Assembly (NCBI GenBank): GCA_022072225.1
Contig: JAJVIC010000003.1
Span: 1-64,000 of the forward strand
From: Bacteroidia bacterium
GTDB taxonomy: Bacteria; Bacteroidota; Bacteroidia; SXHM01
Direction of reading: 5' to 3'
DNA: 64,000 nucleotides
Both the position numbers and the translations under genes were made by a program. Below the pieces are notes generated by a model, which did not search any database, was not told where the DNA came from, and worked only from the letters and a program-made list of their open reading frames with translations. Below, one piece after another: positions 9,058-17,821 of this stretch (within the stretch, counting starts at the first letter, position 1; every line of letters starts with the position of its first letter).

Positions 9058-9351
9058 ATGACATCGGCTGAGATATTAGAGAAATTAAAACAGGAAATGC
9101 CCCTGTTGCGTTCAAAATTTGGAGTAGATGAAATCGGCCTGTTCGGTTCTTACGCCCGTAACGAAGCCACTGCCGATAGCGATGTAGATATTTTAGTAAA
9201 ACTGCAACAACCCAACTTTATAAAGCTTGCGGGACTACTCAACCATCTTGAAAATTTGCTGAAAACCAAGGTTGATATTATTACCAAACATTCGCGCCTT
9301 TCACCACGCTTTTTAAACCGCATAGAAAAAGAAATCGTTTATGCAGGCTAA
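9058..9351 (+). CDS. MNT-type nucleotidyltransferase (antitoxin of HEPN/MNT pair)
   Basis: A 97-aa minimal nucleotidyltransferase. The GS motif with metal-binding acids reads GSYARNEATADSDVDILV (G30, S31, D42, D44), and a third acid is in KVDIITK. In the MntA/HepT systems the nucleotidyltransferase neutralises the HEPN RNase by adding AMP units to its active-site tyrosine. The next gene, overlapping by 11 bp, is the HEPN partner, so a two-gene toxin-antitoxin operon is well supported. Confidence 0.92.
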   Translation: MTSAEILEKLKQEMPLLRSKFGVDEIGLFGSYARNEATADSDVDILVKLQQPNFIKLAGLLNHLENLLKTKVDIITKHSRLSPRFLNRIEKEIVYAG

Positions 9352-9703
9352 TGAGTTAAAAGACGAGCTGCTCTTAATTCTGGAACATCTTGATGAGGTT
9401 AACGCCTACTTTGAGGAAATAAAAAAGCCCGAAGATTTTGTATCCACTAAACAAGGGAAAGCTTATTATGATGCCATACTAATGCACCTTCAGGTTGCAG
9501 GCGAAGTTTTAAAAAAGTGTTACAAAGAAAATTCTCAGCTTTTTGGCAAACACCCTGAAATACCCTGGAATGAAATTATCCGCCTTCGTGATTTAATTTC
9601 ACATCATTATGACAAATTAGAATATGAAATAGTTTATGATATTTGTCGCATACATATAAAACCCCTTACTTTAATCCTGCAAACAATTTCATCACAACTA
9701 TAA
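9341..9703 (+). CDS. HEPN-domain RNase toxin (HepT-like)
   Basis: A 120-aa helical HEPN protein. The active-site motif Rx4-6HxY is R83-DLIS-H88-H-Y90, complete with the tyrosine that MNT partners modify. Members cleave RNA and stop growth when not restrained. It overlaps the MNT gene by 11 bp, so translation is probably coupled. It is not clear whether the pair is mobile or resident: it lies between dxs and a secreted-protein gene, next to a palindromic repeat. Confidence 0.92.
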   Translation: MQANELKDELLLILEHLDEVNAYFEEIKKPEDFVSTKQGKAYYDAILMHLQVAGEVLKKCYKENSQLFGKHPEIPWNEIIRLRDLISHHYDKLEYEIVYDICRIHIKPLTLILQTISSQL

Positions 9704-9714
9704 TTCATTCAGCC

Positions 9715-10218
9715 ATGAAACAACTTCTTCTCCTTCTTCTCATAATTCCCTTTGCTGCTTCTGCCCAAAAAAGTGCCATTGAATTCAACGACATAATTGT
9801 AGGTGAACAAAACAAAATAGGACAGAGAATTATTGACTTTAATTATGCCGTTGAAACAGACACCGATACCGATTTGCCCCTGAAACTAACGCTTGAACAA
9901 ATAAAAGCTTCCTTAGCGGAAGTAGAAAAAATTTCGTGGCAGGATGGTGCAGCCCTGAAAAACTCTGCAATTGCGCTTTTTAATTTTTACCAAAGCATTG
10001 TTTCAAACGAATATGTAGAAATGGTTAAAATTATTGACAAACCTGAATTATCACAAGGTGATATTACCCGGATAAATGAACTGCTGGCATCCATCACAGA
10101 AAGAGAAGCAAAATTAGATGCTGAGTTTGCCACGCAGCAAGAGGCCTTTGCAAAACTCAACGGTTTTACACTGGAGCGCAATGAACTTCAGGACGACATA
10201 GACGGACTTACAGAGTAA
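9715..10218 (+). CDS. Secreted hypothetical protein (167 aa)
   Basis: The start at 9715 gives a clean signal peptide (MKQLLLLLLIIPFAASAQ) and lies just after the HepT stop; a longer in-frame reading from 9643 would overlap HepT and lose the signal at the N-terminus. The mature part is helical, with FNDIIVGEQNKIGQRIIDFN and acidic coiled-coil-like stretches. It resembles the LIC_11966-type surface protein family as I remember it, but that is only a weak match. It is convergent with the gene ending at 10222. Confidence 0.7.
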   Translation: MKQLLLLLLIIPFAASAQKSAIEFNDIIVGEQNKIGQRIIDFNYAVETDTDTDLPLKLTLEQIKASLAEVEKISWQDGAALKNSAIALFNFYQSIVSNEYVEMVKIIDKPELSQGDITRINELLASITEREAKLDAEFATQQEAFAKLNGFTLERNELQDDIDGLTE

Positions 10219-10221
10219 ACA

Positions 10222-11253
10222 TTAATGCTTGCTGTCTTTCAGCAGCATTGCCAAACTCTTTTTTACCACCTCGCCCATACTGCGGCATTTTAAAAACACA
10301 TCGCTTTTATAATGTGCTGCCAGTTCTTTTTTCAGGTGTTCGGTTTTTTCCTCAGTTGAAATGGTGTCTTTTACCATCACATCCATCAGGTCTTTTATCT
10401 GATAGCGCGAAAGGCGCACCCTGCGCGAAATGAGCGAGCGCTCCTCGTTACGATACTGTTCAAACGATTCCTTGGTGAGCAGTTTGGTACAGAGTTCAAC
10501 TATTGCATTATTCTCTTTAAAAAACTGCGGCAGGTACAATGACTTTCTTCCTTCGTAACTCTGCTGGTCAAAGTCAATGGCGCGGATGCGGTACTGCACA
10601 TCGTCAAAGTCTGGCGTTATGTCAACCACATAATTGTAAGAACGCATATCACCCAGCAAACGCACAAAGCAACGCTCGTTAAATTTTACAAACTCCTTAG
10701 CCAAACGAATTTTGTTTACCTGTTTGTCGCTCATCCACGAAGCAATAAACTGGTCGCCCGGAATACCGGCAATGTGTTCTTCAATAAGCGTTTCGCGGTC
10801 TACAAAATAATTAATGCGGTTAGGCGATAGAATGTGTTCCAGTTCCAAACCATAAATCCGGGAAGCATCGGCCTGTTTGATGTAAAAATAATCGTAGTTG
10901 TCATTCAGCCTGTTTACAATCCTTATGCGAAACGGGTTTGAATTGCCAAACGTGCAGTAATCAATACGCTCAACCGAAAGGTGTTTTAAGCGCGAAGATG
11001 AACCTTCGGTTTTAAGCATCATATAGATGGAGGTAAGGGCAACATCTAATTCAGCGGCTTTTTCTTTTTCATAGGTAACGCTTTCCCACAAAGTGTCTTT
11101 ACCTTTTTTATCGGTAATGGCGTGAGCAAATTTGTAGTTCAGCAAATCGTGATACTCAATAGGCAATTTTTTTTCGCGGTCGTATTGCCGCAAATATTTC
11201 CGCAACTGGGTATTGATTTTTATCTGGTCTTTCTTTTTGCTGATGCTGTTCAT
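10222..11253 (-). CDS. Hypothetical protein with kinase-like features (343 aa)
   Basis: Unrecognised 343-aa cytoplasmic protein. Residues about 110-240 carry a pattern reminiscent of protein-kinase or aminoglycoside-phosphotransferase folds: a lysine strand YFYIKQADA, an EEHIAGIPGDQF hinge-like stretch, GDMRSYNYVVD in the place of a catalytic loop, and AIDFDQQ in the place of DFD. This is inference from motif order only. The C-terminus is basic and helical. It follows the toxin gene at 11266 by 12 bp on the same strand, so it may be the third gene of that operon. Confidence 0.7.
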   Translation of the reverse strand: MNSISKKKDQIKINTQLRKYLRQYDREKKLPIEYHDLLNYKFAHAITDKKGKDTLWESVTYEKEKAAELDVALTSIYMMLKTEGSSSRLKHLSVERIDYCTFGNSNPFRIRIVNRLNDNYDYFYIKQADASRIYGLELEHILSPNRINYFVDRETLIEEHIAGIPGDQFIASWMSDKQVNKIRLAKEFVKFNERCFVRLLGDMRSYNYVVDITPDFDDVQYRIRAIDFDQQSYEGRKSLYLPQFFKENNAIVELCTKLLTKESFEQYRNEERSLISRRVRLSRYQIKDLMDVMVKDTISTEEKTEHLKKELAAHYKSDVFLKCRSMGEVVKKSLAMLLKDSKH

Positions 11254-11265
11254 AAAGGTTTTCAG

Positions 11266-11571
11266 CTAACGCTTAAAAATCTTTGTTGGTTTTTGCGAAG
11301 TATGAAATACCCTTGAGATAACCACTTTATTCTTACCCAACCTGTAAATTATTTTGTAGCTCCAAACTACCAGATAGCGATATTCACTTTTCTTATGTTG
11401 CAGGAGAGGTTCAACAGGTCCTATTTCAGGAAACTGCTGTAAGTTTCGTGTTGCTTCAATTATTTTGTTTAAAACAAGGGTTGCGTAAAATGTGCCTTGT
11501 TCTGTCTGGATATATTTTACAGCTCTTTCAAACTGTTCTGTGGCTAATTTTGTCCAGATTACTTGAGCCAT
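11266..11571 (-). CDS. RelE/ParE-family toxin
   Basis: A 101-aa toxin-fold protein. The ParE pattern runs WTKLATEQFERAVKYI, then LNKIIEATRNLQQFPEIGPVEP, EYRYLVVWSYKIIYRL and a terminal VVISRVFHTSQKP strand. Family members inhibit gyrase (ParE) or cut mRNA (RelE); the sequence fits ParE better because of the P-x-x-G and R-x-L-x-V-x-x-Y-x-I-x-Y pattern. It overlaps its antitoxin gene by 13 bp. Confidence 0.9.
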   Translation of the reverse strand: MAQVIWTKLATEQFERAVKYIQTEQGTFYATLVLNKIIEATRNLQQFPEIGPVEPLLQHKKSEYRYLVVWSYKIIYRLGKNKVVISRVFHTSQKPTKIFKR

Positions 11572-11750
11572 TTTTTAGCCTTTCTTTCAACTTCTGCCTG
11601 CGTAAATATTTTTCCTTCTTTTTCCTGCTGCTCCGATTTTTCAATGTCATGCAACAATGCCAGCTGTTGGTAAATGTCTTCAATTGTTGTTGAAGGTTTT
11701 ACCTTACCGGCTATTTCTAAAAGAGTTTGCTTAATTTTTATTGCTGTCAT
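11559..11750 (-). CDS. Antitoxin partner of the RelE/ParE toxin
   Basis: A 63-aa helical, charged protein whose tail, GKIFTQAEVERKAKKWLK, is typical of short antitoxins paired with ParE toxins in Bacteroidota. There is no clear DNA-binding domain, so autoregulation is uncertain. It precedes and overlaps the toxin gene by 13 bp. Confidence 0.82.
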   Translation of the reverse strand: MTAIKIKQTLLEIAGKVKPSTTIEDIYQQLALLHDIEKSEQQEKEGKIFTQAEVERKAKKWLK

Positions 11751-11789
11751 TGTTTCTTTTTTACAAAGATAGTAATTAGAGTTTTTTCT

Positions 11790-13313
11790 TTAAACCAACA
11801 CTTTACCCTTCATCTCCACCGGCTGCTTAACTCCCATTATTTCGAGAATAGTTGGAGCAATATCTGCCAGTCGTCCGTTCTTTACTTTTTTAACATCTTT
11901 TGAAATAAATATGCAAGGCACAGGATTAGTAGTATGCGCTGTGTTGGGTGTTCCGTCTGCATTTATGGCATAATCTGCATTACCATGGTCAGCAATAATG
12001 ATGAAAGAATAACCTTTTTTCAGTCCCGCTTCCACCACTTTTTTAGTGCAGGTGTCAACTGTTTCTACGGCTTTAATAATTGCTTTGTAAACTCCCGTAT
12101 GTCCTACCATATCGGGGTTAGCAAAATTCAGGCAAATAAAATCGGGAGCTGTTTTATTGATTTCATCTACTACGGCTTTGGTAACTTCTTTCGCACTCAT
12201 TTCGGGCTGTAAATCATACGTTGCCACTTTCGGTGATTGAATCATAATGCGCTTTTCACCTTCAAAAGGTTCTTCCCTTCCACCCGAAAAGAAAAAAGTA
12301 ACATGAGGATATTTTTCGGTTTCGGCAATACGCAACTGTGTTTTTCCGGCTTTGGATAAAACTTCTCCTAATGTATTAGCCAGGTTATCTTTCTCAAAAA
12401 TAACGTGAACGTTTTTGAATGTATCGTCATAACGAGCCATCGTTACATAATGCAAATTCAGTTTTTCCATTTCGTGTTCCGGAAAATCTTTTTGCGTGAG
12501 CGCCAGTGTAATCTCACGGCAACGGTCGGTTCGGAAATTGAAACAGATAACAGCATCATCGTTTTTTATTTGCCCGATGGGCTCAAATTTTTCATTGATA
12601 ATTAGAATTGGTTTTATGAATTCATCCGTATCGCCTTCTGCGTATGAACGTTTAATTCCTTCCACCGCATTTTTTGCCGGACGGCCTTTTCCATGAAGCA
12701 TTAAATCATAAGCCCATTTCACGCGTTCCCAGCGTTTATCACGGTCCATAGCATAGTAGCGACCAACCACTGTGGCAATTTTTGCTCCTGTTTTTTTGCA
12801 AATTTTTTCTAATTTTTCAATAAATCCTAACCCGCTTTTCGGGTCGGTATCACGGCCATCAGTAAAGACATGGATGAATACATTTTTCAAGCCTTTTTTC
12901 TTTGCCAGTTTGCAAAGCGCATGAAGATGCTCCTGAGAAGAATGAACACCACCATCGGAAACCAAACCCATTAAATGCAAATCTTTCCCGCTTTTCTTTA
13001 CATAATCAAAAGCCGTATTCAGTACTTTATTTTTTGCAAGCGAACCGTCTTCAATGGCTTTATTGATGCGCACCAAATCCTGATAAACCACACGACCGGC
13101 ACCTATGTTCAGATGCCCTACTTCGGAGTTTCCCATCTGACCTTCGGGCAAACCCACATCTTCTCCGGAAGTTTTCAGTTCACTGTTGGGATACTTTTTC
13201 AACAACCCGTCAACAAACGGAGTTTTGGCATTCCAAATGGCATCAGCTTTTGAGTGATCGCCTTTGCCCCAACCATCTAAAATAAGGAGGGCGAGTTTCT
13301 TTTTTGCAGGCAT
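11790..13313 (-). CDS. gpmI: 2,3-bisphosphoglycerate-independent phosphoglycerate mutase
   Basis: Glycolytic enzyme interconverting 3- and 2-phosphoglycerate through a phosphoserine intermediate, two Mn per active site, cytoplasmic. Starting at the ATG at 13313 the protein is 507 aa and begins MPAKKKLALLILDGWG, the family's normal N-terminus; the upstream in-frame extension to 13373 adds unrelated residues and falls in a repeat. The catalytic serine lies in QMGNSEVGHLNIGAGR, and metal motifs include FTDGRDT, GRYYAMDRDKRW, NPDMVGHTG and ADHGNAD. Confidence 0.97.
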   Translation of the reverse strand: MPAKKKLALLILDGWGKGDHSKADAIWNAKTPFVDGLLKKYPNSELKTSGEDVGLPEGQMGNSEVGHLNIGAGRVVYQDLVRINKAIEDGSLAKNKVLNTAFDYVKKSGKDLHLMGLVSDGGVHSSQEHLHALCKLAKKKGLKNVFIHVFTDGRDTDPKSGLGFIEKLEKICKKTGAKIATVVGRYYAMDRDKRWERVKWAYDLMLHGKGRPAKNAVEGIKRSYAEGDTDEFIKPILIINEKFEPIGQIKNDDAVICFNFRTDRCREITLALTQKDFPEHEMEKLNLHYVTMARYDDTFKNVHVIFEKDNLANTLGEVLSKAGKTQLRIAETEKYPHVTFFFSGGREEPFEGEKRIMIQSPKVATYDLQPEMSAKEVTKAVVDEINKTAPDFICLNFANPDMVGHTGVYKAIIKAVETVDTCTKKVVEAGLKKGYSFIIIADHGNADYAINADGTPNTAHTTNPVPCIFISKDVKKVKNGRLADIAPTILEIMGVKQPVEMKGKVLV

Positions 13314-13350
13314 GGTTTTAATTAGGTTTGCAAAAGTAAGGGAAATAGAA

Positions 13351-13426
13351 CCACATAGGCACATAGAAAACATAGGGCTTCAGAATCCTATGTGTATTTA
13401 CTTTTGTGAACTATGTGCCTATGTGG
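13351..13426. repeat. Long inverted repeat (CCACATAGGCACATAG family)
   Basis: CCACATAGGCACATAG (13351-13366) pairs perfectly with CTATGTGCCTATGTGG (13411-13426). Inside it CATAGG (13371-13376) pairs with CCTATG (13387-13392), giving a nested hairpin of about 76 nt. It sits between the gpmI start and the broken antitoxin gene. Confidence 0.85.
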
Positions 13427-13442
13427 TAAAAAAAATTAGCTG

Positions 13443-13634
13443 TCAACTTTTTCTCATCTTCTTTAAATCTCCTTCCCACTCAACATTGCCTCTTAACTCA
13501 AGCATTTTCTTACGTTTCAGAGAATGTATAAAGTTTTCAAGAGCCTACTCAACCAACTTTTCATTGTTAGAAATACCACTTAACTTTTGTGCTTCCTCAA
13601 TTAAGGTTTGATTGATTTTTAAATTTGTTCTCAT
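13443..13634 (-). pseudogene. VapB-type antitoxin gene with one in-frame stop
   Basis: Read from the ATG at 13634, 64 codons give MRTNLKINQTLIEEAQKLSG, then a run to KLVE, a TAG at codon 30, then ALENFIHSLKRKKMLELRGN and VEWEGDLKKMRKS before TGA. This matches the DUF2191/VapB antitoxin pattern, including the LRGxxxWEGDLxxMR tail. A GAG to TAG change explains the stop, since homologues have E-E-A-L. No vapC toxin follows; the next feature is the inverted repeat and then gpmI. The gene is probably a relic of a toxin-antitoxin pair. Confidence 0.82.
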
Positions 13635-13661
13635 TATTTTACAAAAATACAAATCTCATAG

Positions 13662-14024
13662 ATGGCAGAAAACCATGAATTCGGGAAACAAGGAGAAGAT
13701 GAAGCCGAAAAATTGCTGAAAAGTAAAGGCTTTGAAATTCTTGGAAGAAATGTGCGCTTTGGCGGACATGAAATGGATATTGTAGCTAAAAAAGACACGT
13801 TGCTGGTTGTAGCCGAAGTAAAAACCAGAAGCTACACCGGAATGGGCGAGCCCGAAGAATTTGTTTCAAAAAAACAACAGCAAAATCTGATTAAAGCTGC
13901 CAATGCTTATGTGGTTCATAAAAACTTAGACGTAGAGGTTCGGTTTGATATCATTTCAATTGTAAAAAATCAATACCAAACTTCGGTTAGGCATATTGAA
14001 GATGCGTTTTATCCGATGATGTAG
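13662..14024 (+). CDS. yraN: YraN/UPF0102 family endonuclease-fold protein
   Basis: A 120-aa protein of the UPF0102 family, which has a PD-(D/E)xK nuclease fold. The family landmarks are clear: FGKQGEDEAEKLLKSKGFEIL, NVRFGGHEMDIVAKKD and VVAEVKTR, carrying the E-D-E-K residues of the fold. Its exact role is unsettled; a nuclease role in DNA processing is usually proposed. The gene is divergent from gpmI and is followed after about 75 bp by the large outer-membrane protein. Confidence 0.93.
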   Translation: MAENHEFGKQGEDEAEKLLKSKGFEILGRNVRFGGHEMDIVAKKDTLLVVAEVKTRSYTGMGEPEEFVSKKQQQNLIKAANAYVVHKNLDVEVRFDIISIVKNQYQTSVRHIEDAFYPMM

Positions 14025-14098
14025 GAAATATAACAGGTCCTTCCTCGTTATTTCCTCATAAAGTATTACTTTTAATTCCTTTTTTGAAAATTGTGTTG

Positions 14099-17000
14099 AT
14101 GCGAGGTTTCAGGTTTAGTATTATTTGCTGGTTGGTTCTGTTTGCCGGAATTGCTAACGCTCAATTCTATAACGGCTTGCAAATGCCTTTCGGTAAAAAC
14201 CGGGTGCAGTACAAAAACATGAAAGACCGTTTCTGGTCGTTTTACCGTTTCGAGAAATTTGACACTTACTTTTATCTGGGCGGAAAAGAACTAAGCAATT
14301 ACACTGCGCGTTATGCTACCAAGCAAATCGGTGAAATTGAAAAAGTATTTGATTACACCCTTGACGACCGTATTCAGTTTATCATTTTCAACAAACTATC
14401 CGATTTAAAAGAGAGTAATATCGGGCTTGAAAGCGAACAACAATACAATATTGGCGGAGTAACATTTATTGTCGGAACTAAAGTGGTTCTTTATTTCAAT
14501 GGTGATCACCGCGACCTTGAAAAACAAATAAAAGCGGGTATAGCAAAGGTTATGCTCGACCAGATGATGTATGGCGGAGGATTTAAAGATGTAGTGCGTA
14601 ACTCAACCCTGCTCAACCTGCCGGAGTGGTATACACAAGGTTTGATTTCCTACATGTCGAACGATTGGGATGCAGAAATTGAAAACTATGTCAAAGACGG
14701 CATTCTTTCAGGGAAATACGAAAAATTTAACCGACTTACAGGCGATGATGCGCGTTACGCAGGGCATTCCATCTGGCGCTATGTTTCCGAAACCTACGGC
14801 AAACAAGTGATTTCAAACATTCTTTACATGACCAAAATAAGCCGCAATATTGACAGCGGATTTCTTTTTGTATTAGGTGTTTCACTGAAAAATCTCACCT
14901 ACGAATGGTTGGCTTATTATGACAAATTGTATTACGAGCGCAATAAAAATCTTTCGCTTCCCAAAGAAGAACCTTTACTGAAAAGAGTAAAACCAAATTG
15001 TGTGTTTACACAACTGAAAGCAAGTCCTGACGGGCAGCACAACATTTTTGCTACCAATGAATGGGGGAAATACCGGGTATGGATGCAAGATGCACAAACC
15101 GGGAAAAAGAAAAAAATTATACGCATCGGCCATACGCTCGAACAGAAAACAGATTACTCTTTTCCTTTGCTGGCCTGGCATCCGTCATCACAACTGTTCT
15201 CGATGATTACCGAGCGGAAAGGAAAAATAATGTTGTATCAGCATAACCTTCAGACGAAGAAAAAAACAAAACGGCCGCTTTTCAACTTTGAAAAAATTCT
15301 GGATTTCTCTTATTCCGATGATGGAAAAGAATTAGCCATGTCAGCCGTGCAGTTTGGGCAGAGCGATATTTTTGTTTACAATCTTGGTGCTAACACCTAT
15401 CATCAGGTAACAAAAGATATTTGGGACGATTTGAATCCGCGTTTCATCAACAAATCACGCGAAGTTGTTTTTGCTTCGAACAGAAATAACGATACCATTA
15501 AACTGAACGAGAGCAGCATGTTGCCCAGAGATGCCTCAACCGATATTTACGTTTACAATTACAAAACCAAATCGCAACTTTTAAAACGCATCACACATAC
15601 CGCAAATACCAACGAAACGCAACCGATACAATTTGACAGTGCACACATAGCTTATCTCAGCGATGCAAACGGAGTAAACAACCGCTTTCTTGCAAAAATG
15701 GACAGCGTAATCAGTTATGTGGATACCATTGCGCATTACAGTTATATCGCAACTTCGTTTCCTGTAACAAACTACCCGCGCAATATCATTCAACAAGATA
15801 TTCAGCAGAAATCAGGAAAGGTTTCGGAAATAATTTTTAACGAAGGAAAATACTACATGTACCAGCGGTCGGTACTTGCCGAGAGCGCAAACAAAAACAT
15901 TGAACTGAAAGACTCCCCATACAAATCCGAACAAAAATCAACACGGGCAGAAACCGAAAACTCTGATAATTCAAACGGAATTCCCCGTTCGCGAAATGCT
16001 GTGATTTCAATTCCGAAAGAAACAGAAACACCAAAACAAACCGGAGAAATTGACATCAACAACTACACATTTGAAGGCGAAAATCGTAACAACAAACAAG
16101 ACAAACCGGTAAGACAAACCGAAACAACTACTACAAATAATGAAACAAAAATCAGGCAATTCGAAAACGGGAAAGAAGTATTGCCTGAAAAATCAAAAGA
16201 ATTTACACTCCCGAAACTGCGTAACTACGATGTTGCTTTCTATACCGACTATGTTGTTACACAGCTTAACAACAACTTTATTAATTCATCTTACCAAAAA
16301 TTTACCGGGGGCGGAGCCGTATTCTTTAATCCCGGAATTAACGGACTTTTTAAAATTGGAATCAGCGATGTGATGGAAGATTACAAAATTGTGGGAGGGT
16401 TTCGTTTTGCCGGAAATCTGAACAGCAACGAGTATTTTTTGAGTTACCAGAATTTTAAACACCGCCTTGATCAGCAGGTTGTTTTTCACCGCCAGAGTTT
16501 TTTAAACATTGTTGATTTATCAGCCATAAAAGTTCACACACATACACTTACCTATTCGCTTAAATATCCTTTCAGTGAAGTAGCTTCGTTGCGCGGAAGC
16601 CTTATAGGACGAACCGATCAGGAAGTAAATCTCAGTACCGACCTCAGTAATCTGCAGGAAAAAAACCGCAACAACTACCTTGGTGGTTTAAAAATGGAAT
16701 ATGTTTTTGATAACACCGTAAATCGCGGATTAAATTTATACAATGGCTGGCGCTACAAGATTTTCGGAGAATACTACCAACATCTCAACAACGAAGCTGC
16801 CCGCTTTTTTGTAATCGGATTAGACATACGCAACTACAAAAAAATTCACCGCGACCTGATATGGGCAAACCGTTTTGCAGCCAGCACATCGTTCGGAACC
16901 GAAAAACTGATTTACTATTTAGGAGGAGTTGATAACTGGTTTGTTCCAAAATTTGACAACTCCACTTCCATTGACTACACACAGAATTATCAATACCAGA

Positions 17001-17407
17001 CTGTGGCCACCAACATGCGCGGCTTTTACCAAAATGTGCGTAACGGAAACAGCTTTGCGGTGTTTAACAGTGAACTGCGCTTGCCGCTTTTTAAATACAT
17101 TATGAACCGACCGCTGCGCTCTGATTTTCTTACCAATTTTCAGATTGTTGCTTTTGGTGATATCGGAACAGCCTGGACAGGTTCATCACCTTATTCAGAA
17201 GACAACTTCTTAAATACACAAACCATACAATCCGGTAATCTTACCATACGAATTAAAAACAGCAAAGAACCTATTGTAGGTGGTTACGGATTTGGTGTAA
17301 GAAGCCGTATTCTCGGCTATTTTATCCGGGCTGATTATGCATGCGGAATTGAAGATGGAAGAGTATTAAAACCATTATTGTACATCTCTTTGAGCCTTGA
17401 TTTTTAA
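14099..17407 (+). CDS. Large outer-membrane protein: peptidase-MA-like domain, PD40 propeller, C-terminal beta-barrel
   Basis: About 1,100 aa. From the ATG at 14099 it begins with a signal peptide ending IANAQ; the in-frame TTG at 14084 is less likely. Residues 40-280 resemble a gluzincin peptidase-MA-like domain, but the usual HExxH is not visible; LPEWYTQGL is the local landmark. TolB/PD40 propeller repeats follow (for example QHNIFATNEWGKYRVWMQD). After a low-complexity, charged linker with many KQT/TETTTTNNE residues the last 380 residues form amphipathic strands of a BamA/Omp85-like barrel ending in F (SLSLDF). Probably a surface or assembly factor. Confidence 0.85.
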   Translation: MRGFRFSIICWLVLFAGIANAQFYNGLQMPFGKNRVQYKNMKDRFWSFYRFEKFDTYFYLGGKELSNYTARYATKQIGEIEKVFDYTLDDRIQFIIFNKLSDLKESNIGLESEQQYNIGGVTFIVGTKVVLYFNGDHRDLEKQIKAGIAKVMLDQMMYGGGFKDVVRNSTLLNLPEWYTQGLISYMSNDWDAEIENYVKDGILSGKYEKFNRLTGDDARYAGHSIWRYVSETYGKQVISNILYMTKISRNIDSGFLFVLGVSLKNLTYEWLAYYDKLYYERNKNLSLPKEEPLLKRVKPNCVFTQLKASPDGQHNIFATNEWGKYRVWMQDAQTGKKKKIIRIGHTLEQKTDYSFPLLAWHPSSQLFSMITERKGKIMLYQHNLQTKKKTKRPLFNFEKILDFSYSDDGKELAMSAVQFGQSDIFVYNLGANTYHQVTKDIWDDLNPRFINKSREVVFASNRNNDTIKLNESSMLPRDASTDIYVYNYKTKSQLLKRITHTANTNETQPIQFDSAHIAYLSDANGVNNRFLAKMDSVISYVDTIAHYSYIATSFPVTNYPRNIIQQDIQQKSGKVSEIIFNEGKYYMYQRSVLAESANKNIELKDSPYKSEQKSTRAETENSDNSNGIPRSRNAVISIPKETETPKQTGEIDINNYTFEGENRNNKQDKPVRQTETTTTNNETKIRQFENGKEVLPEKSKEFTLPKLRNYDVAFYTDYVVTQLNNNFINSSYQKFTGGGAVFFNPGINGLFKIGISDVMEDYKIVGGFRFAGNLNSNEYFLSYQNFKHRLDQQVVFHRQSFLNIVDLSAIKVHTHTLTYSLKYPFSEVASLRGSLIGRTDQEVNLSTDLSNLQEKNRNNYLGGLKMEYVFDNTVNRGLNLYNGWRYKIFGEYYQHLNNEAARFFVIGLDIRNYKKIHRDLIWANRFAASTSFGTEKLIYYLGGVDNWFVPKFDNSTSIDYTQNYQYQTVATNMRGFYQNVRNGNSFAVFNSELRLPLFKYIMNRPLRSDFLTNFQIVAFGDIGTAWTGSSPYSEDNFLNTQTIQSGNLTIRIKNSKEPIVGGYGFGVRSRILGYFIRADYACGIEDGRVLKPLLYISLSLDF

Positions 17408-17409
17408 GA

Positions 17410-17817
17410 ATGAAAAAACTGAACGACAAAAATTTATCCTTCAAAACTATGGACGTAAACACTGTTCTGATATTGCTTTCAATTGGCCTGTTTGCCGGCT
17501 TACTCAGTGGGTTTGTAGGTGTTGGTGGCGGAATAATCATTGTTCCGGGATTAATTATTTTTCTGGGATTTTCGCAACATACCGCACAGGGAACAAGCCT
17601 TGCGTTGCTAATGTTGCCCGTTGGAATTTTAGCGGTTATGAATTATTACAAAGCAGGACACATCAGCTTTCATGCGGCCTTTGTAATTGGCATTGCATTT
17701 ATTCTTGGAGCATTTTTAGGTTCTAAAATTGCTATCGGCATTGACCAGAATATTGTAAAAAAAGTTTTTGCTGTTTTTATGATTTTGGTTGCCCTGAAAT
17801 TTTTGTTCGGCAAATAA
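17410..17817 (+). CDS. Half-size TauE/SafE (TSUP) family membrane protein
   Basis: A 135-aa protein with four predicted membrane segments and one copy of the TSUP signature, GFVGVGGGIIIVPGLI. TSUP transporters export sulfite, organosulfonates or related anions and usually have two such repeats in about 250 aa, so this would work as a dimer. Start codons at 17410 and 17449 are both possible; the second gives MDVNTVLILL. It directly follows the barrel gene and precedes the amidohydrolase by 4 bp. Confidence 0.85.
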   Translation: MKKLNDKNLSFKTMDVNTVLILLSIGLFAGLLSGFVGVGGGIIIVPGLIIFLGFSQHTAQGTSLALLMLPVGILAVMNYYKAGHISFHAAFVIGIAFILGAFLGSKIAIGIDQNIVKKVFAVFMILVALKFLFGK

Positions 17818-17821
17818 TCCG

